A stretch of 64,000 nucleotides of DNA from Cohnella lupini (GTDB lineage: Bacteria > Bacillota > Bacilli > Paenibacillales > Paenibacillaceae). The DNA lies in contig NZ_QRDY01000001.1 in assembly GCF_003386205.1 (NCBI RefSeq), forward strand, positions 434,001 to 498,000, read 5' to 3'. Shown here one piece after another: positions 36,537 to 45,139 of this stretch (the stretch's first letter is position 1; the number at the start of each line of letters is the position of its first letter). The position numbers and the translations under genes are program-made. The notes beneath the pieces were generated by a model that saw nothing but the letters and a program-made list of their open reading frames with translations, did not search any database and was not told the DNA's origin.

Positions 36537-37721
36537 ATGAGGATCGACGAAAATTGGCTAAAGCTCAAATCGCCGGATTTTTCGGCATACAACGCGTTGG
36601 ATCCCGAGAAGAAATTGATGCTGGTCGGCGCGGATCCCTTTTTCCCCGACCCTTGCATTCCGGACCACGTCATTAACGCGACCAAACGGGCGCTCGACGA
36701 GGGCAAGACCCATTACGCGCTGGATAATAGTTACGCCGTGCCGGAACTGAAGGAAGTGTTGGTGCAAAAGCTCAGGGATTTCAACGGCTTGGACGTCGAT
36801 CCGGAGCACGAACTGATCGTCGTTCCGAGCTCCGCCTTCGGTTTGTACGTCGGCATCCGAATCTGCGTTCGCCCCCATCACGGCGACGAGGTGCTCAACA
36901 TCGATCCCGGGTTCGCGGAAAACTTCAACGACGTCTATCAAATGGGAGCGATAAGCGTTAGCGTTCCGACTTATATGGAGGACGGTTTTCAATTGCGGAT
37001 GGAAGAGCTCGAGAAGAAGGTCACGCCGCAAACCCGCTGCTTGGTGCTGACCCATCCGAACAATCCGACGACGACGGTATACTCCCGCGAAGTGCTGGAG
37101 GAATTGGGCAAATTTTTGGTTAAGCACGACCTGATGGTCATCGTGGATCAAAGCTTCGAGCGCTCGATCTACGACGACAAGGAATACATTACCTTCGCGA
37201 CGCTTCCCGGGATGCGGGAAAGAACGATCTCCGTGTTCGGGACATCCAAGGATCTCGGATTGACGGGCTTCCGGGTCGCGTATATGGTCGCACCGAAGCC
37301 GATTATAGATATTCTGAAGGTAGCCGCCTTCAATTACGTCGGTCCGACGAACACCTTCGCCCAATACGGGGTCGCCGCGGCATACAAGGATCCGTCCTAC
37401 GTGGACGATTGGAACAAAATCTACGAATACCGCCGCAAGTTCGGCTACGAGAAGCTGAACGGAATCCCGGGAGTGGAGGTATTGATGCCGGAAGGGGGCT
37501 TCTTCTTCTGGGTTAACGTCTCCAAGCTCGGAACCTCGATCGAGATTCGGGATCATCTTATCCACGACGCCAACGTAGGCGTGTCGCCGGGCACTTGGTT
37601 CGGCTCGAACGGGGAAGGCTTCCTTCGTATCATGTACGGGACGATGAAGGACACGTCCAAGTATGAGGAAGCCATACTCCGTATCGTCCAGTCGCTGAAC
37701 AAGCTTCCTCTTAAAGCATAG
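36537..37721 (+). CDS. PLP-dependent class I/II aminotransferase
   Basis: A 394-residue fold type I enzyme. HPNNPTTTVYS carries the Asn that contacts the cofactor, and GTSKDLGLTGFRVAY contains the Schiff-base Lys followed by the phosphate-binding Arg region. No close family name can be given; it groups by eye with aspartate aminotransferase-like proteins. As the last gene of the peptide operon it probably deaminates an amino acid released by the peptidases, which would tie uptake, hydrolysis and nitrogen recovery together. Start ATG at 36537 after AAAGG. Confidence 0.85.
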   Translation: MRIDENWLKLKSPDFSAYNALDPEKKLMLVGADPFFPDPCIPDHVINATKRALDEGKTHYALDNSYAVPELKEVLVQKLRDFNGLDVDPEHELIVVPSSAFGLYVGIRICVRPHHGDEVLNIDPGFAENFNDVYQMGAISVSVPTYMEDGFQLRMEELEKKVTPQTRCLVLTHPNNPTTTVYSREVLEELGKFLVKHDLMVIVDQSFERSIYDDKEYITFATLPGMRERTISVFGTSKDLGLTGFRVAYMVAPKPIIDILKVAAFNYVGPTNTFAQYGVAAAYKDPSYVDDWNKIYEYRRKFGYEKLNGIPGVEVLMPEGGFFFWVNVSKLGTSIEIRDHLIHDANVGVSPGTWFGSNGEGFLRIMYGTMKDTSKYEEAILRIVQSLNKLPLKA

Positions 37722-37765
37722 GTTCGATTATAAACGACATCAGCTATTTAATTATAAACACCTTG

Positions 37766-37809
37766 GCTACAAGCTGATTCCGGCACTTCATTTGGAGTCA
37801 GCTTGTAGC
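37766..37809. repeat. Long hairpin between convergent operons
   Basis: GCTACAAGCTGATTCC pairs with GGAGTCAGCTTGTAGC over 16 bp (one G-U), loop 12 bases. No T-run follows on either strand. It may stop or buffer converging transcription. Confidence 0.6.
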
Positions 37810-37843
37810 ACTATACGGTATCTCCAAAGCGCGTTTGCGTCGA

Positions 37844-38698
37844 TTACCGCTTCTTACGACAGACGGCAACGACGTAGGAGGGCTGAGCATTCTTAATATG
37901 TGCAAAAGGCACAAGCTCGTGGCTAGTGGTTTCCGGTGAGTAAGGCGGAACCCAAGCCGGATCTTTGCCTCGTAATTGTCTATCCCACATAAATCCGGAA
38001 TTGATTTGATCTCTTACTAGGGTTTGACCATACAGCTCGAGAATGTCAAAGGAGACAAGGAGCTCGCCGACAAATTCGGAAACGGAATATTCATAATGAT
38101 GATAGGGGTTAATGGGATGCTCCTCATGATAAGTGCCTGGGTTAGTGATGCTGCGATTCGGAGTAGAAACCAAGAACAGACCGCCAGCTTTCAATAGGCG
38201 GGCTGCTTCAGCAATCCATTCCCTGCCGCTCGAAATATGTTCAATGGTTTCAAAGGATACGATGATATCGAAAAATTCGTTCTTAAAAGCATGAATATTT
38301 CTTACATCTCCTTGTGAATAGTGAATCCGATTTCCGGAATAAGAGGCTTGAGCGTGTAGAAGGGATTCTTCAGATATGTCTACGGCATAGACGGCCTTTG
38401 CTTCGGCCATCTCCAGCATTTTAGCTCCAAAACCAGCACCGCATGCGGCATCTAGTACGATTTTGTCGGAAACAAACCTCGTGGCAAAATCGTATCTGAT
38501 TAAATGTTCATGAAACACGGGAGTATGAACTGATTTAATAAAGCTGTTAATGACAGCTCGTTCTCCTGTAAATGGAGTTTCATTATGATCGGTTAGAGTG
38601 ATGGGGTGATGAAGGCCACGAAGACCTTCTAGCTGCCAGACCTTTCGATACTGTTTAATGATCTCGGACGTAGGGTCTTGCTTAAAAGGATTAATCAC
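37844..38698 (-). CDS. Class I SAM-dependent methyltransferase
   Basis: A 284-residue methyltransferase with motif I VLDAACGAGFGAKML, an acidic motif II (VYAVDIS) and the post-motif SFETIEHIS. This is a 'methyltransferase type 11/12' fold seen in sugar-modifying and surface-polymer loci. It is the last gene of the minus-strand glycosyltransferase cluster, overlapping the upstream gene by four bases. The acceptor is unknown. Confidence 0.85.
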   Translation of the reverse strand: MINPFKQDPTSEIIKQYRKVWQLEGLRGLHHPITLTDHNETPFTGERAVINSFIKSVHTPVFHEHLIRYDFATRFVSDKIVLDAACGAGFGAKMLEMAEAKAVYAVDISEESLLHAQASYSGNRIHYSQGDVRNIHAFKNEFFDIIVSFETIEHISSGREWIAEAARLLKAGGLFLVSTPNRSITNPGTYHEEHPINPYHHYEYSVSEFVGELLVSFDILELYGQTLVRDQINSGFMWDRQLRGKDPAWVPPYSPETTSHELVPFAHIKNAQPSYVVAVCRKKR

Positions 38699-39405
38699 TC
38701 TGCTCCTCCTGTCGTAATTCCGGTGGTTTTTCGGTCGTCCGAATACTCTGCGCAGAAAATTCCGCGAGCCTCTTGAAAGGAGTAACTAATAGCAGCAATC
38801 TTGCAATCGTGTAAGCACCATGGGCTATCCTGGTGGGGGATGACAACCTGATAACCGGCGCGAATAACTTCCATGCACTGAGAGGAGTCATAAAAATGCC
38901 ATCCAGCGAAAAGGTCATCCCGCCATGGAAGATCCACTTGAGTTGCCAATAGAAGTCCATCAACAGCTTCTACAACGGAATGGGTTGCATCGCTGTACGG
39001 AATCGGATTGTAATCAAGTAAATCGATTCCTCGACCAGTATTAAGGAAGACCTTCCCTGTTTTCTCTGTGGAATCCCACCATATTGCATTTTCGGGAAGT
39101 TCTTTGGCTCCGATAACACCAATGAGCCCGATAGAAGAGTTATTTCGGAAGATATGAATGATATCTTCGATAAATTTACGATGGATTATCAATGTATCCT
39201 GATGTAAATAGACCTTGTACTTGGCATTGGATTGCTTCATAGCTCTTTGATAACCTACGGCAATACCGGGGGCATCGAAGATCGGAATCATATCCACGAC
39301 AATCCCCATGGGGATATCAAGAGCATTTATAAAGGCTAAGCATTCCTCGAAAAGCTTTGCATCGTTTACACAGCAGATGAACGCCAATTTATTTGGATTT
39401 ATCAT
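38695..39405 (-). CDS. Glycosyltransferase family protein (StrF-like)
   Basis: A 236-residue protein beginning NKLAFICCVNDAKLFEECL and containing YLHQDTLII, where the His-Gln-Asp replaces the DxD of ordinary GT-A enzymes, and a late HDC. These features match the Glyco_tranf_2_5 (StrF-like) group. The start overlaps the previous gene by 17 bases. Probably adds a sugar to the same glycan as its neighbours; donor and acceptor are not visible. Confidence 0.8.
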   Translation of the reverse strand: MINPNKLAFICCVNDAKLFEECLAFINALDIPMGIVVDMIPIFDAPGIAVGYQRAMKQSNAKYKVYLHQDTLIIHRKFIEDIIHIFRNNSSIGLIGVIGAKELPENAIWWDSTEKTGKVFLNTGRGIDLLDYNPIPYSDATHSVVEAVDGLLLATQVDLPWRDDLFAGWHFYDSSQCMEVIRAGYQVVIPHQDSPWCLHDCKIAAISYSFQEARGIFCAEYSDDRKTTGITTGGAE

Positions 39406-41005
39406 CTTTCTTGATCCTTTGTTCGATAAAGGGTTTCCATAACTGTTCTATCTCCTTAGGTTTTGTTGAATCCCGTTCGAGAAATAGGTTGAAATCCAAC
39501 ATCGTAATATCGCCACTATCGATCAATGCGTTGATTTCCTGCAGGCTTTCATCGGGAGTGACTCCCCATTCTATCCGTCGGAAAGCTCGCTTAAATGCCG
39601 TGTAGGCTTTGGATTCATTTTTGTTGTACGTAATGACTGTTTTGCGTGCTTTCACGAGGTATTGATAGACAACCCAGTTCTTCTTTGCTTCGTCTCCGAA
39701 AATGCGTGCCATCTCGTTCAACCATTCCTCGTCTTCTTGAGAGTGCGCTAATTGAATTTGATTCAATTCGGCACTGGTATAACCGGACGATGAGAACAAC
39801 CTTTTAATGCTGTTTACAGTAAAAAAACGGAGATGAGTAATATCGAGCAGGCCTCTGTCCGTGTAGTTCCAATGACCTTGAATCAAGTCTCGAATAACTG
39901 AAAAATGAGCAACGTTAGGGATGCTAGCTAGCACCTTACCATCGGCTTTGATCCAATTCTTGAGCTTGCTTAATACATCCCAAGGATCCTTTAGATGTTC
40001 AAGAACGTCGGCGCAAATAATATAGTCAAAGTAATTGTCATAAGAGTCATTGTTAAAGGTTTCAATGTTCCCCGTCGTTATAACTCCAAATTTTGCTGCA
40101 ATATTTGCGGCATTCGGATTCAATTCAAGTCCGAATATTTCAGTATTTGTATAATGATTTTGAATTTCTAGCAGTGTTGCTCCGCAAGCGCAGCCTATTT
40201 CCAATATTTTTAGCGGTTTATCGGCTTCTTCGTTGATCAGGGACATAATGTCATACCTAATATTTAGAGAATATTGGGGATTAAAGCCCCAATGATTCTC
40301 GAAGATTTTGGCGTTGTTTTGCAGTAACTGGAGGAAGGCTGCAGGATCTTTGCCGAAGGTTCCGCTCCCTTCATGATGGATAAACGTATCGCCGCAAAGA
40401 ACAAGACGAAATCCAGCATTTAGAATACGAAGACAATAATCGTCATCTTCAAAGTTGCCGGGAGAAAATTGTTCGTTTAATTCTCCTACTTGTTCATAAG
40501 CTTCCCGTCTGATCAGAAGACAGAAGCCGATTAATTTCAATCTGTTCATCCAACGCTTCGGATTGGAGTGGTTGTAGTTGTCGGCAAATGCTTGCATTTC
40601 TTCAGTGGATTGATAATTAACGGAGATAGTTGAATAGTATGAGGCATTATTCGTAACTGGACCAACGGCGCCTATGCGGCTATCGCTATTAGCGCAGACG
40701 AGAAGATTGTCTAACCACCTCGGCGTGACGATAGTGTCATTATTGAGTAGGAGCAGGTACTGTCCGGATGCTGCTTTCATCCCTTGATTGCAACCCGCAG
40801 GAAAACCCATGTTCTCTGAATTAAGAATGGTCTTAATATCATCATCCTGATTAAGCCATTCAACCGTTCCGTCCGTGGAGGCGTTGTCGACAACGATGAG
40901 CTCATAAGTGCCGGGTATCGTATGGTTCCTGATGCTTTCAATGCAAGCCTGAGTATGTGCTAAACCGTTATAAGTTAGTATGATAATACTGGTTAGCTCG
41001 TTCAT
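39389..41005 (-). CDS. Fused GT2 glycosyltransferase and methyltransferase
   Basis: A 538-residue fusion. Residues 1 to about 240 are a GT2 domain (SIIILTYNGLAHTQACIESI, VVDNASTDGT, LLLNNDTIV as the DxD-like site, EDDDYCLRI as the acceptor-side acidic motif). From about residue 265 comes a SAM-dependent methyltransferase (ILEIGCACGATLLEI, IICADVLEHL) and then a helical C-terminal region. One protein could add and methylate a sugar. It overlaps the neighbouring genes on both sides, so the cluster is one operon. Confidence 0.85.
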   Translation of the reverse strand: MNELTSIIILTYNGLAHTQACIESIRNHTIPGTYELIVVDNASTDGTVEWLNQDDDIKTILNSENMGFPAGCNQGMKAASGQYLLLLNNDTIVTPRWLDNLLVCANSDSRIGAVGPVTNNASYYSTISVNYQSTEEMQAFADNYNHSNPKRWMNRLKLIGFCLLIRREAYEQVGELNEQFSPGNFEDDDYCLRILNAGFRLVLCGDTFIHHEGSGTFGKDPAAFLQLLQNNAKIFENHWGFNPQYSLNIRYDIMSLINEEADKPLKILEIGCACGATLLEIQNHYTNTEIFGLELNPNAANIAAKFGVITTGNIETFNNDSYDNYFDYIICADVLEHLKDPWDVLSKLKNWIKADGKVLASIPNVAHFSVIRDLIQGHWNYTDRGLLDITHLRFFTVNSIKRLFSSSGYTSAELNQIQLAHSQEDEEWLNEMARIFGDEAKKNWVVYQYLVKARKTVITYNKNESKAYTAFKRAFRRIEWGVTPDESLQEINALIDSGDITMLDFNLFLERDSTKPKEIEQLWKPFIEQRIKKDDKSK

Positions 41006-42090
41006 AGGCTTGCTCTTGCTGCATCAAGCTGAGCTTTATTTTTCAAGAGATTGGGCTCGTCGGGTAGATAAGTTAAAGCAATTTCGTTATGTTCATAAGC
41101 TTTATCCAATTCACCCAGCTTACCAAAGCATATGGCTAGCTGTGCGTGCGGCCCCCAAGTCCAGCACACCTTATTGATAAGTCCAAGAGAATATTCATCA
41201 CCTGATTTGACTTGTATGGCGAGTTCATACCAGAACACAGCTTTATCATAAGCTTTATGTTCTTCGAACCATATTCCGATTCGGCAGCAGTAGTCAGGTC
41301 GTGGCTTCGTGTATTCGAACGTTTTAAGCAAATATTGAAGCTCCTTATCCGGTTGATTACGTTCATGATAAAAGTTGGATAAGGTGCCGCAAGCCGCGAT
41401 ATGATCTTCGAAATATTGTGTTTCTCCAGCAAGGAAGGATTCGAATGTAGCAATTGCTTCGTCGATCTGGCCGTTACCTATGAGCTCATTGGCTAAATAG
41501 AAATGGTACCTCCGGGATAGCTGGCCTCCATCTCTAAGGATCGCTTGACGAAGAATTCGGATATTGCGACTGCGGTCTTTCTTCTCGAGGAAGGGGGAGT
41601 GAGAAATTTCGATATCTGAAATCTTAACTGGACCTTGGACTGGAATGTACTCGTGTATCGGATAAATCCAACGGAAATGACAATCTCGCTTGAGGAGACG
41701 GTGGCGGCGAGTCATGTTCTGAGCGCTTCCGGTCTGATCGCGACTAAGGACGTAATCCATAAGCACGGCATGAAATTCTGGCTTCATCGAATGCTTTAAT
41801 TTTTGGAGGGCTTGACGGTCATTTTCAAATAAATAATCATCCGCATCTAGCCACATAATATAGTCCTTCGTCGCTTGTTCGAAAGAGAAATTACGAGCGG
41901 CGGAGAAGTCTTCAATCCATTCGAAATCGAATATCCGATCGGTATATAAAGATACGATGCTTTTCGTTTGGTCCGTGGAGCCAGTATCTACAATGTTGAT
42001 TTCATCTACTAAATCATGTATGGAATCTAGGCAACGTCCGATTGAATGCTCTTCGTTCTTGACGATCATGCACAGGCTGATCGTAATCAA
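41002..42090 (-). CDS. GT2 glycosyltransferase with TPR-like tail
   Basis: A 362-residue protein: an N-terminal GT2 domain (ISLCMIVKNEEHSIGRCLDS, NIVDTGSTDQT, WLDADDYL with the DxD) and a helical C-terminal region with repeat-like segments (residues about 200-350, e.g. ELGKLDKAYEHNEIALTYLPDEP) like the TPR of SunS-type enzymes that glycosylate peptides. Start is TTG with GGAAGGAGCGG upstream. First gene of the glycosyltransferase operon. Confidence 0.85.
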   Translation of the reverse strand: MITISLCMIVKNEEHSIGRCLDSIHDLVDEINIVDTGSTDQTKSIVSLYTDRIFDFEWIEDFSAARNFSFEQATKDYIMWLDADDYLFENDRQALQKLKHSMKPEFHAVLMDYVLSRDQTGSAQNMTRRHRLLKRDCHFRWIYPIHEYIPVQGPVKISDIEISHSPFLEKKDRSRNIRILRQAILRDGGQLSRRYHFYLANELIGNGQIDEAIATFESFLAGETQYFEDHIAACGTLSNFYHERNQPDKELQYLLKTFEYTKPRPDYCCRIGIWFEEHKAYDKAVFWYELAIQVKSGDEYSLGLINKVCWTWGPHAQLAICFGKLGELDKAYEHNEIALTYLPDEPNLLKNKAQLDAARASL

Positions 42091-42129
42091 CGTTATCCGC
42101 TCCTTCCATTAACGCATTTCGTTTCATAG

Positions 42130-42171
42130 AAAAAAAGGAAGCTCTAGGAGCGTGTCCGCTCATAGAGTTCC
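42130..42171 (-). terminator. Terminator after the small surface-like gene
   Basis: On the minus strand a stem from GGAACTCTA and GAGCG with their complements (42137-42171) is followed by seven T. It ends the upstream 132-residue gene and lies just before the glycosyltransferase operon, so the small gene is transcribed largely alone. Confidence 0.75.
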
Positions 42172-42179
42172 CCGCTTCA

Positions 42180-42578
42180 TTAGGAATTAGCGGAAGCGAT
42201 ACCCCAAAATGCTTCAGGGCCTACCCGCGTAATGGCTCCTCCGGTGAGAGAGACGAATGATGCATAAGCAGTTTGTAGTGCTGCAGGTGCCAATAAGTCC
42301 TGCGCGTTAAACGAGACCAGTTCAGATCCTGCGGCTTCAAGCGTAATGATAGCCGTGTAAATAATCGTATCTGTCAGTGTGGTTCCACGAACGACGTTAA
42401 TAACGGCTGTACCGGTTGCAGGTGTTCCCAAGCCAATCGTTCCCGAGAGGTCTACAATCGGACCGGCAACCGCTTGGGTTTGTAATCCAACAACGCCAAA
42501 GAGAGTCGGTGTTGTAAGTGCAACCGCAATTTCAGTGCCTGCATTCATCGAGCTCCTTTGGTCTAGGAAGCGTCCCAT
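42180..42578 (-). CDS. Small conserved-looking protein, possible spore-surface target
   Basis: A 132-residue protein with no recognised family. After MGRFLDQRSS it is rich in Ala, Gly, Thr, Val and Leu, with alternating hydrophobic strands that suggest an all-beta fold and an exceptionally low content of charged residues. There is no classical signal peptide. The RBS (AAAGGAGGTGG) is near perfect, and a sigma-K-like promoter lies just upstream, which would give late mother-cell expression. Position next to a glycosyltransferase operon suggests, but does not show, that it is an exosporium or coat protein and a glycosylation substrate. Start ATG is at 42578; a longer frame upstream is unsupported. 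Confidence 0.7.
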   Translation of the reverse strand: MGRFLDQRSSMNAGTEIAVALTTPTLFGVVGLQTQAVAGPIVDLSGTIGLGTPATGTAVINVVRGTTLTDTIIYTAIITLEAAGSELVSFNAQDLLAPAALQTAYASFVSLTGGAITRVGPEAFWGIASANS

Positions 42579-42611
42579 AGTTGTTCCACCTCCTTTCGTT
42601 TTTGCATGCTC

Positions 42612-42640
42612 TATCGTATGAAGACGTGTCCGAATTGGTA
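42612..42640 (-). promoter_or_regulatory. Candidate sigma-K promoter
   Basis: On the minus strand a -10 CATACGATA fits CATANNNTA, with TACC 16 bases upstream fitting the short -35 AC consensus. It lies about 35 bases before the start codon of the 132-residue gene. Confidence 0.45.
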
Positions 42641-42694
42641 TGGACGAACAGTTTATGTTATAGCGGATTGTTGGAGAGACCATAGAGATATAGA

Positions 42695-42722
42695 TAGACA
42701 TCCACGGCGGGTTTGCTATAAT
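42695..42722 (+). promoter_or_regulatory. SigA promoter of the thiamin transport operon
   Basis: TAGACA (42695-42700), 16-base spacer, TATAAT (42717-42722), about 36 bases before the TPP riboswitch. Confidence 0.6.
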
Positions 42723-42757
42723 GAAGAATGTAAGAAGCGGGTTTCGTTAATTGAATA

Positions 42758-42858
42758 AGCCCCGGGGGAGCTGGAGCAAGGCCGGCTGAGAGTGCATCCC
42801 GTTCTAAGATGCAGACCCTTATACCTGATCTGGTTAATGCCAGCGTAGGAAGGTGGGA
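42758..42858 (+). ncRNA. TPP (THI-box) riboswitch
   Basis: The conserved THI-element blocks are present in order: GGGGGAGCTGG, GCTGAGAGTGC, GACCCTTATACCTGATCTGG, and TTAATGCCAGCGTAGGAAGG. They bind thiamin pyrophosphate. A terminator hairpin lies 45 bases downstream, so control is by transcription termination of the transporter operon when TPP is high. Confidence 0.95.
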
Positions 42859-42903
42859 ACACGACGGTTTTCCGTCGTGTCATTCGTCCCTATTTATTTT
42901 TAG

Positions 42904-42932
42904 GACGCCCTCCGGACTCGGGGGGCGTTTTT
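42904..42932 (+). terminator. Riboswitch terminator
   Basis: ACGCCCTCCG (42904-42913) with CGGGGGGCGT (42918-42927), one G-U pair, then six T. It lies between the riboswitch and the first coding gene and would form when TPP is bound. A second small hairpin, ACACGACGG/CCGTCGTGT, sits upstream at about 42860-42881. Confidence 0.8.
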
Positions 42933-42986
42933 TGATTGCGCGATACCCTCTTCACCATACAAGCAAGCAGAGAGAGGGAGAGAAAA

Positions 42987-44036
42987 GTGAAAGCGAAGAA
43001 CAGGATTTGGCAAGGTTTAAGCGTATCCATGCTGGCGGGAATGCTTATGCTGGCGGGGTGCGGAAATAATGAGGGTAACAATGCTTCGGTTAACCCGGCT
43101 GCTAGTTCGACCGGAAGTCCGGAGGGAACGGCAGAGGCATTGCAGAAAGTAACGCTCGTGCTGGATTGGACGCCGAATACGAATCATACCGGTCTGTATG
43201 TCGCCCAGGATCAAGGATTATGGAAGAAATACGGACTGGATGTCGAGATTATTCTGCCTCCGGAAGCGGGAGCGAGCGCGTTGGTCGCGAACGGAACGGC
43301 GGACTTCGGGATCGGGGCGCAGGAAAGCATGATTTTGGCCCGCGAGCAAGGATTGCCGCTCGTATCCATCGCTCCGATCATTCAACACAATACGTCCGGG
43401 TTCGCGTCTCCGGTCGATAGGAACATTAAAGAGCCTAAGGACTTCGAGGGTAAATCCTACGGAGGTTGGGGTTCTCCGGCCGAGCAGGCGGTCATAGAAT
43501 CGATGATGAACGTCCAGCAGGCGGACGTCGGCAAAGTGAATTTCGTTAGCGCCGGCTCGGCGGATTTCTTCACGGCGGTTAAGAAAGGCATCGATTTCGA
43601 ATGGATCTTCTACGGATGGACGGGAATCGAAGCCGAGCTTCGCAACGAGCCGGTGAACATGGTGTATCTGACCGATTACAGCAAACAATTGGACTACTAC
43701 ACGCCATTGCTGCTGACGAACGAGAAGCTGATCAAAGACAAGCCCGAGCTCGTCCGCGCGTTCTTGGCAGGCGCTTCGGAAGGTTATAATTACGCGATCG
43801 AGCATCCGGACGAAGCCGCGGAAGTGTTGATCAAAGCGGTTCCCGAGATCAACGCGGAGCTCGTCAAGGCAAGCCAGAAGTGGCTGAGTCCGAAATACAA
43901 GGACGACGCTCCGAGATGGGGCGAGCAGAAGCGGGAAGTATGGTCCGGTTACGGGGATTGGTTGAAGCAGAACGGCCTCATGGAGAAAGAGCTTAACTAC
44001 GACGATATGTTTACGACGGAATTTTTACCTCAATAA
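42987..44036 (+). CDS. thiY: Thiamin-precursor ABC transporter substrate-binding lipoprotein
   Basis: A 349-residue lipoprotein with lipobox LAGC (MLAGCGNN) and an NMT1/THI5-like domain: LDWTPNTNHTGLYVAQDQG, GTADFGIGAQESM. This family binds pyrimidine precursors (HMP or formylaminopyrimidine). Start is GTG at 42987 after GAGAGGGAG. TPP riboswitch control in front of the gene supports the assignment. ThiY-type binding proteins feed ThiX/ThiZ, which follow. Confidence 0.88.
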   Translation: MKAKNRIWQGLSVSMLAGMLMLAGCGNNEGNNASVNPAASSTGSPEGTAEALQKVTLVLDWTPNTNHTGLYVAQDQGLWKKYGLDVEIILPPEAGASALVANGTADFGIGAQESMILAREQGLPLVSIAPIIQHNTSGFASPVDRNIKEPKDFEGKSYGGWGSPAEQAVIESMMNVQQADVGKVNFVSAGSADFFTAVKKGIDFEWIFYGWTGIEAELRNEPVNMVYLTDYSKQLDYYTPLLLTNEKLIKDKPELVRAFLAGASEGYNYAIEHPDEAAEVLIKAVPEINAELVKASQKWLSPKYKDDAPRWGEQKREVWSGYGDWLKQNGLMEKELNYDDMFTTEFLPQ

Positions 44037-44061
44037 TCATAAGGAAAGAAGGATGGCTATA

Positions 44062-44364
44062 ATGGCGCAAGCGTTGCTAAGCATTCAAATATCTCCGAAG
44101 GTGAAAGCGGGAGAAGACGTTATCCCTTACGTGGACAGAGCAATCGAAATCATTAAACAATCGGGCGTTACTTACCGCGTCGGCCCTCTGGAAACGACGA
44201 TGGAAGGCGAACTGGACCAATTGATCGATATCGTAAAACAAATGAACGCGGCTATGTTCGAGAAGGGCAGCACATCCGTCATGTCCCACATCAAATTGGT
44301 CGTCGACGGTCAAGAAGGCGCTTCGATCGGGCGGCAGTTAAAGAAATATCCAGATGGGCAATAA
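44062..44364 (+). CDS. MTH1187-family thiamin-binding protein
   Basis: A 100-residue protein of the MTH1187/YkoF-like superfamily (thiamine-binding protein, DUF77): SIQISPK, YRVGPLETTMEGE, SHIKLVVDG. Its relatives bind thiamin or HMP. Here it is encoded inside the transporter operon between the binding protein and the permease, overlapping the permease by 11 bases, so it may sense or buffer the imported compound. The ATG at 44062 has AAGG nine bases upstream; the in-frame ATG at 44053 lies too close to it. Confidence 0.8.
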   Translation: MAQALLSIQISPKVKAGEDVIPYVDRAIEIIKQSGVTYRVGPLETTMEGELDQLIDIVKQMNAAMFEKGSTSVMSHIKLVVDGQEGASIGRQLKKYPDGQ

Positions 44365-45139
44365 AACGCTTAGAAGTTTTCTATTGCCGACCTTAGCGTT
44401 GATCGCGTTCATCGGCGTCTGGCAGGCGATATGCGAAATTTTTCAAATCGATACCTTTACTATACCGTCTCCATGGGATATAGCAGGGACTATGTACGAG
44501 GATTCCGCGTTGCTCGCGAAGCATGCGCTGGCTACAATGAACCTGGCGCTTATCGGGCTCGGATTGGGCTTGGTTTTCGGGCTCGTCGTGGCAGTAATTC
44601 TGCATCTCGTGCTTCCTTTGCGGGAGGCGCTCGCTCCTTTCTTGATCTTGTCCCAGAACGTGCCGCTAATCGCCCTTGGTCCGTTGCTGATGATTTGGTT
44701 CGGTTTTGGAATAACGCCAAAATTGATTTTACTCGTCCTTGTTTGCTTTTTTCCGATTACGCTTTCGGTTCTAGTAGGGCTTGGTCAAGCAGAGCCGCAA
44801 TTGCGGGAATACTTGGGCATGATAGGCGCATCGAAGTGGGAGAGATTACGGAGGCTGGAGTTTCCCGCTTCTCTTACTTATTTGTTCTCGGGCTTGAAGA
44901 TCGCGGCGACTTACGTGGTATCGTCGGCAATCGTGGCGGAATGGCTGGGAGCGAACATGGGGATCGGATACTACTTAAACTTTAAGTGGAAAGGATTCGA
45001 TCAGCCCGCCGTGTTCGCCTCTATCGTCTGCGTCATTGCTTTGAGTCTCTTGTTCTATTATGCGGTCGTTCTGGCCGAACGATTGGTGGTCCGATGGAAG
45101 CCTCGGCCGCAAGGCGATTGGAAGGGGGCTTCCACATGA
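44354..45139 (+). CDS. thiX: Thiamin-precursor ABC transporter permease
   Basis: A 261-residue permease of the SsuC/TauC type, with about six hydrophobic helices and an EAA loop around LREYLGMIGASKWERLRRLE. No signal peptide; it would pair with the ATPase that overlaps its stop (ATGA). The TPP riboswitch upstream places it in the ThiXYZ class. Confidence 0.85.
   Translation: MGNKTLRSFLLPTLALIAFIGVWQAICEIFQIDTFTIPSPWDIAGTMYEDSALLAKHALATMNLALIGLGLGLVFGLVVAVILHLVLPLREALAPFLILSQNVPLIALGPLLMIWFGFGITPKLILLVLVCFFPITLSVLVGLGQAEPQLREYLGMIGASKWERLRRLEFPASLTYLFSGLKIAATYVVSSAIVAEWLGANMGIGYYLNFKWKGFDQPAVFASIVCVIALSLLFYYAVVLAERLVVRWKPRPQGDWKGAST

Noticed and set aside
36558..37565. 335-residue minus-strand ORF across the aminotransferase gene
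   Set aside because: It is antisense to a well-supported coding gene; the long frame follows from codon composition.
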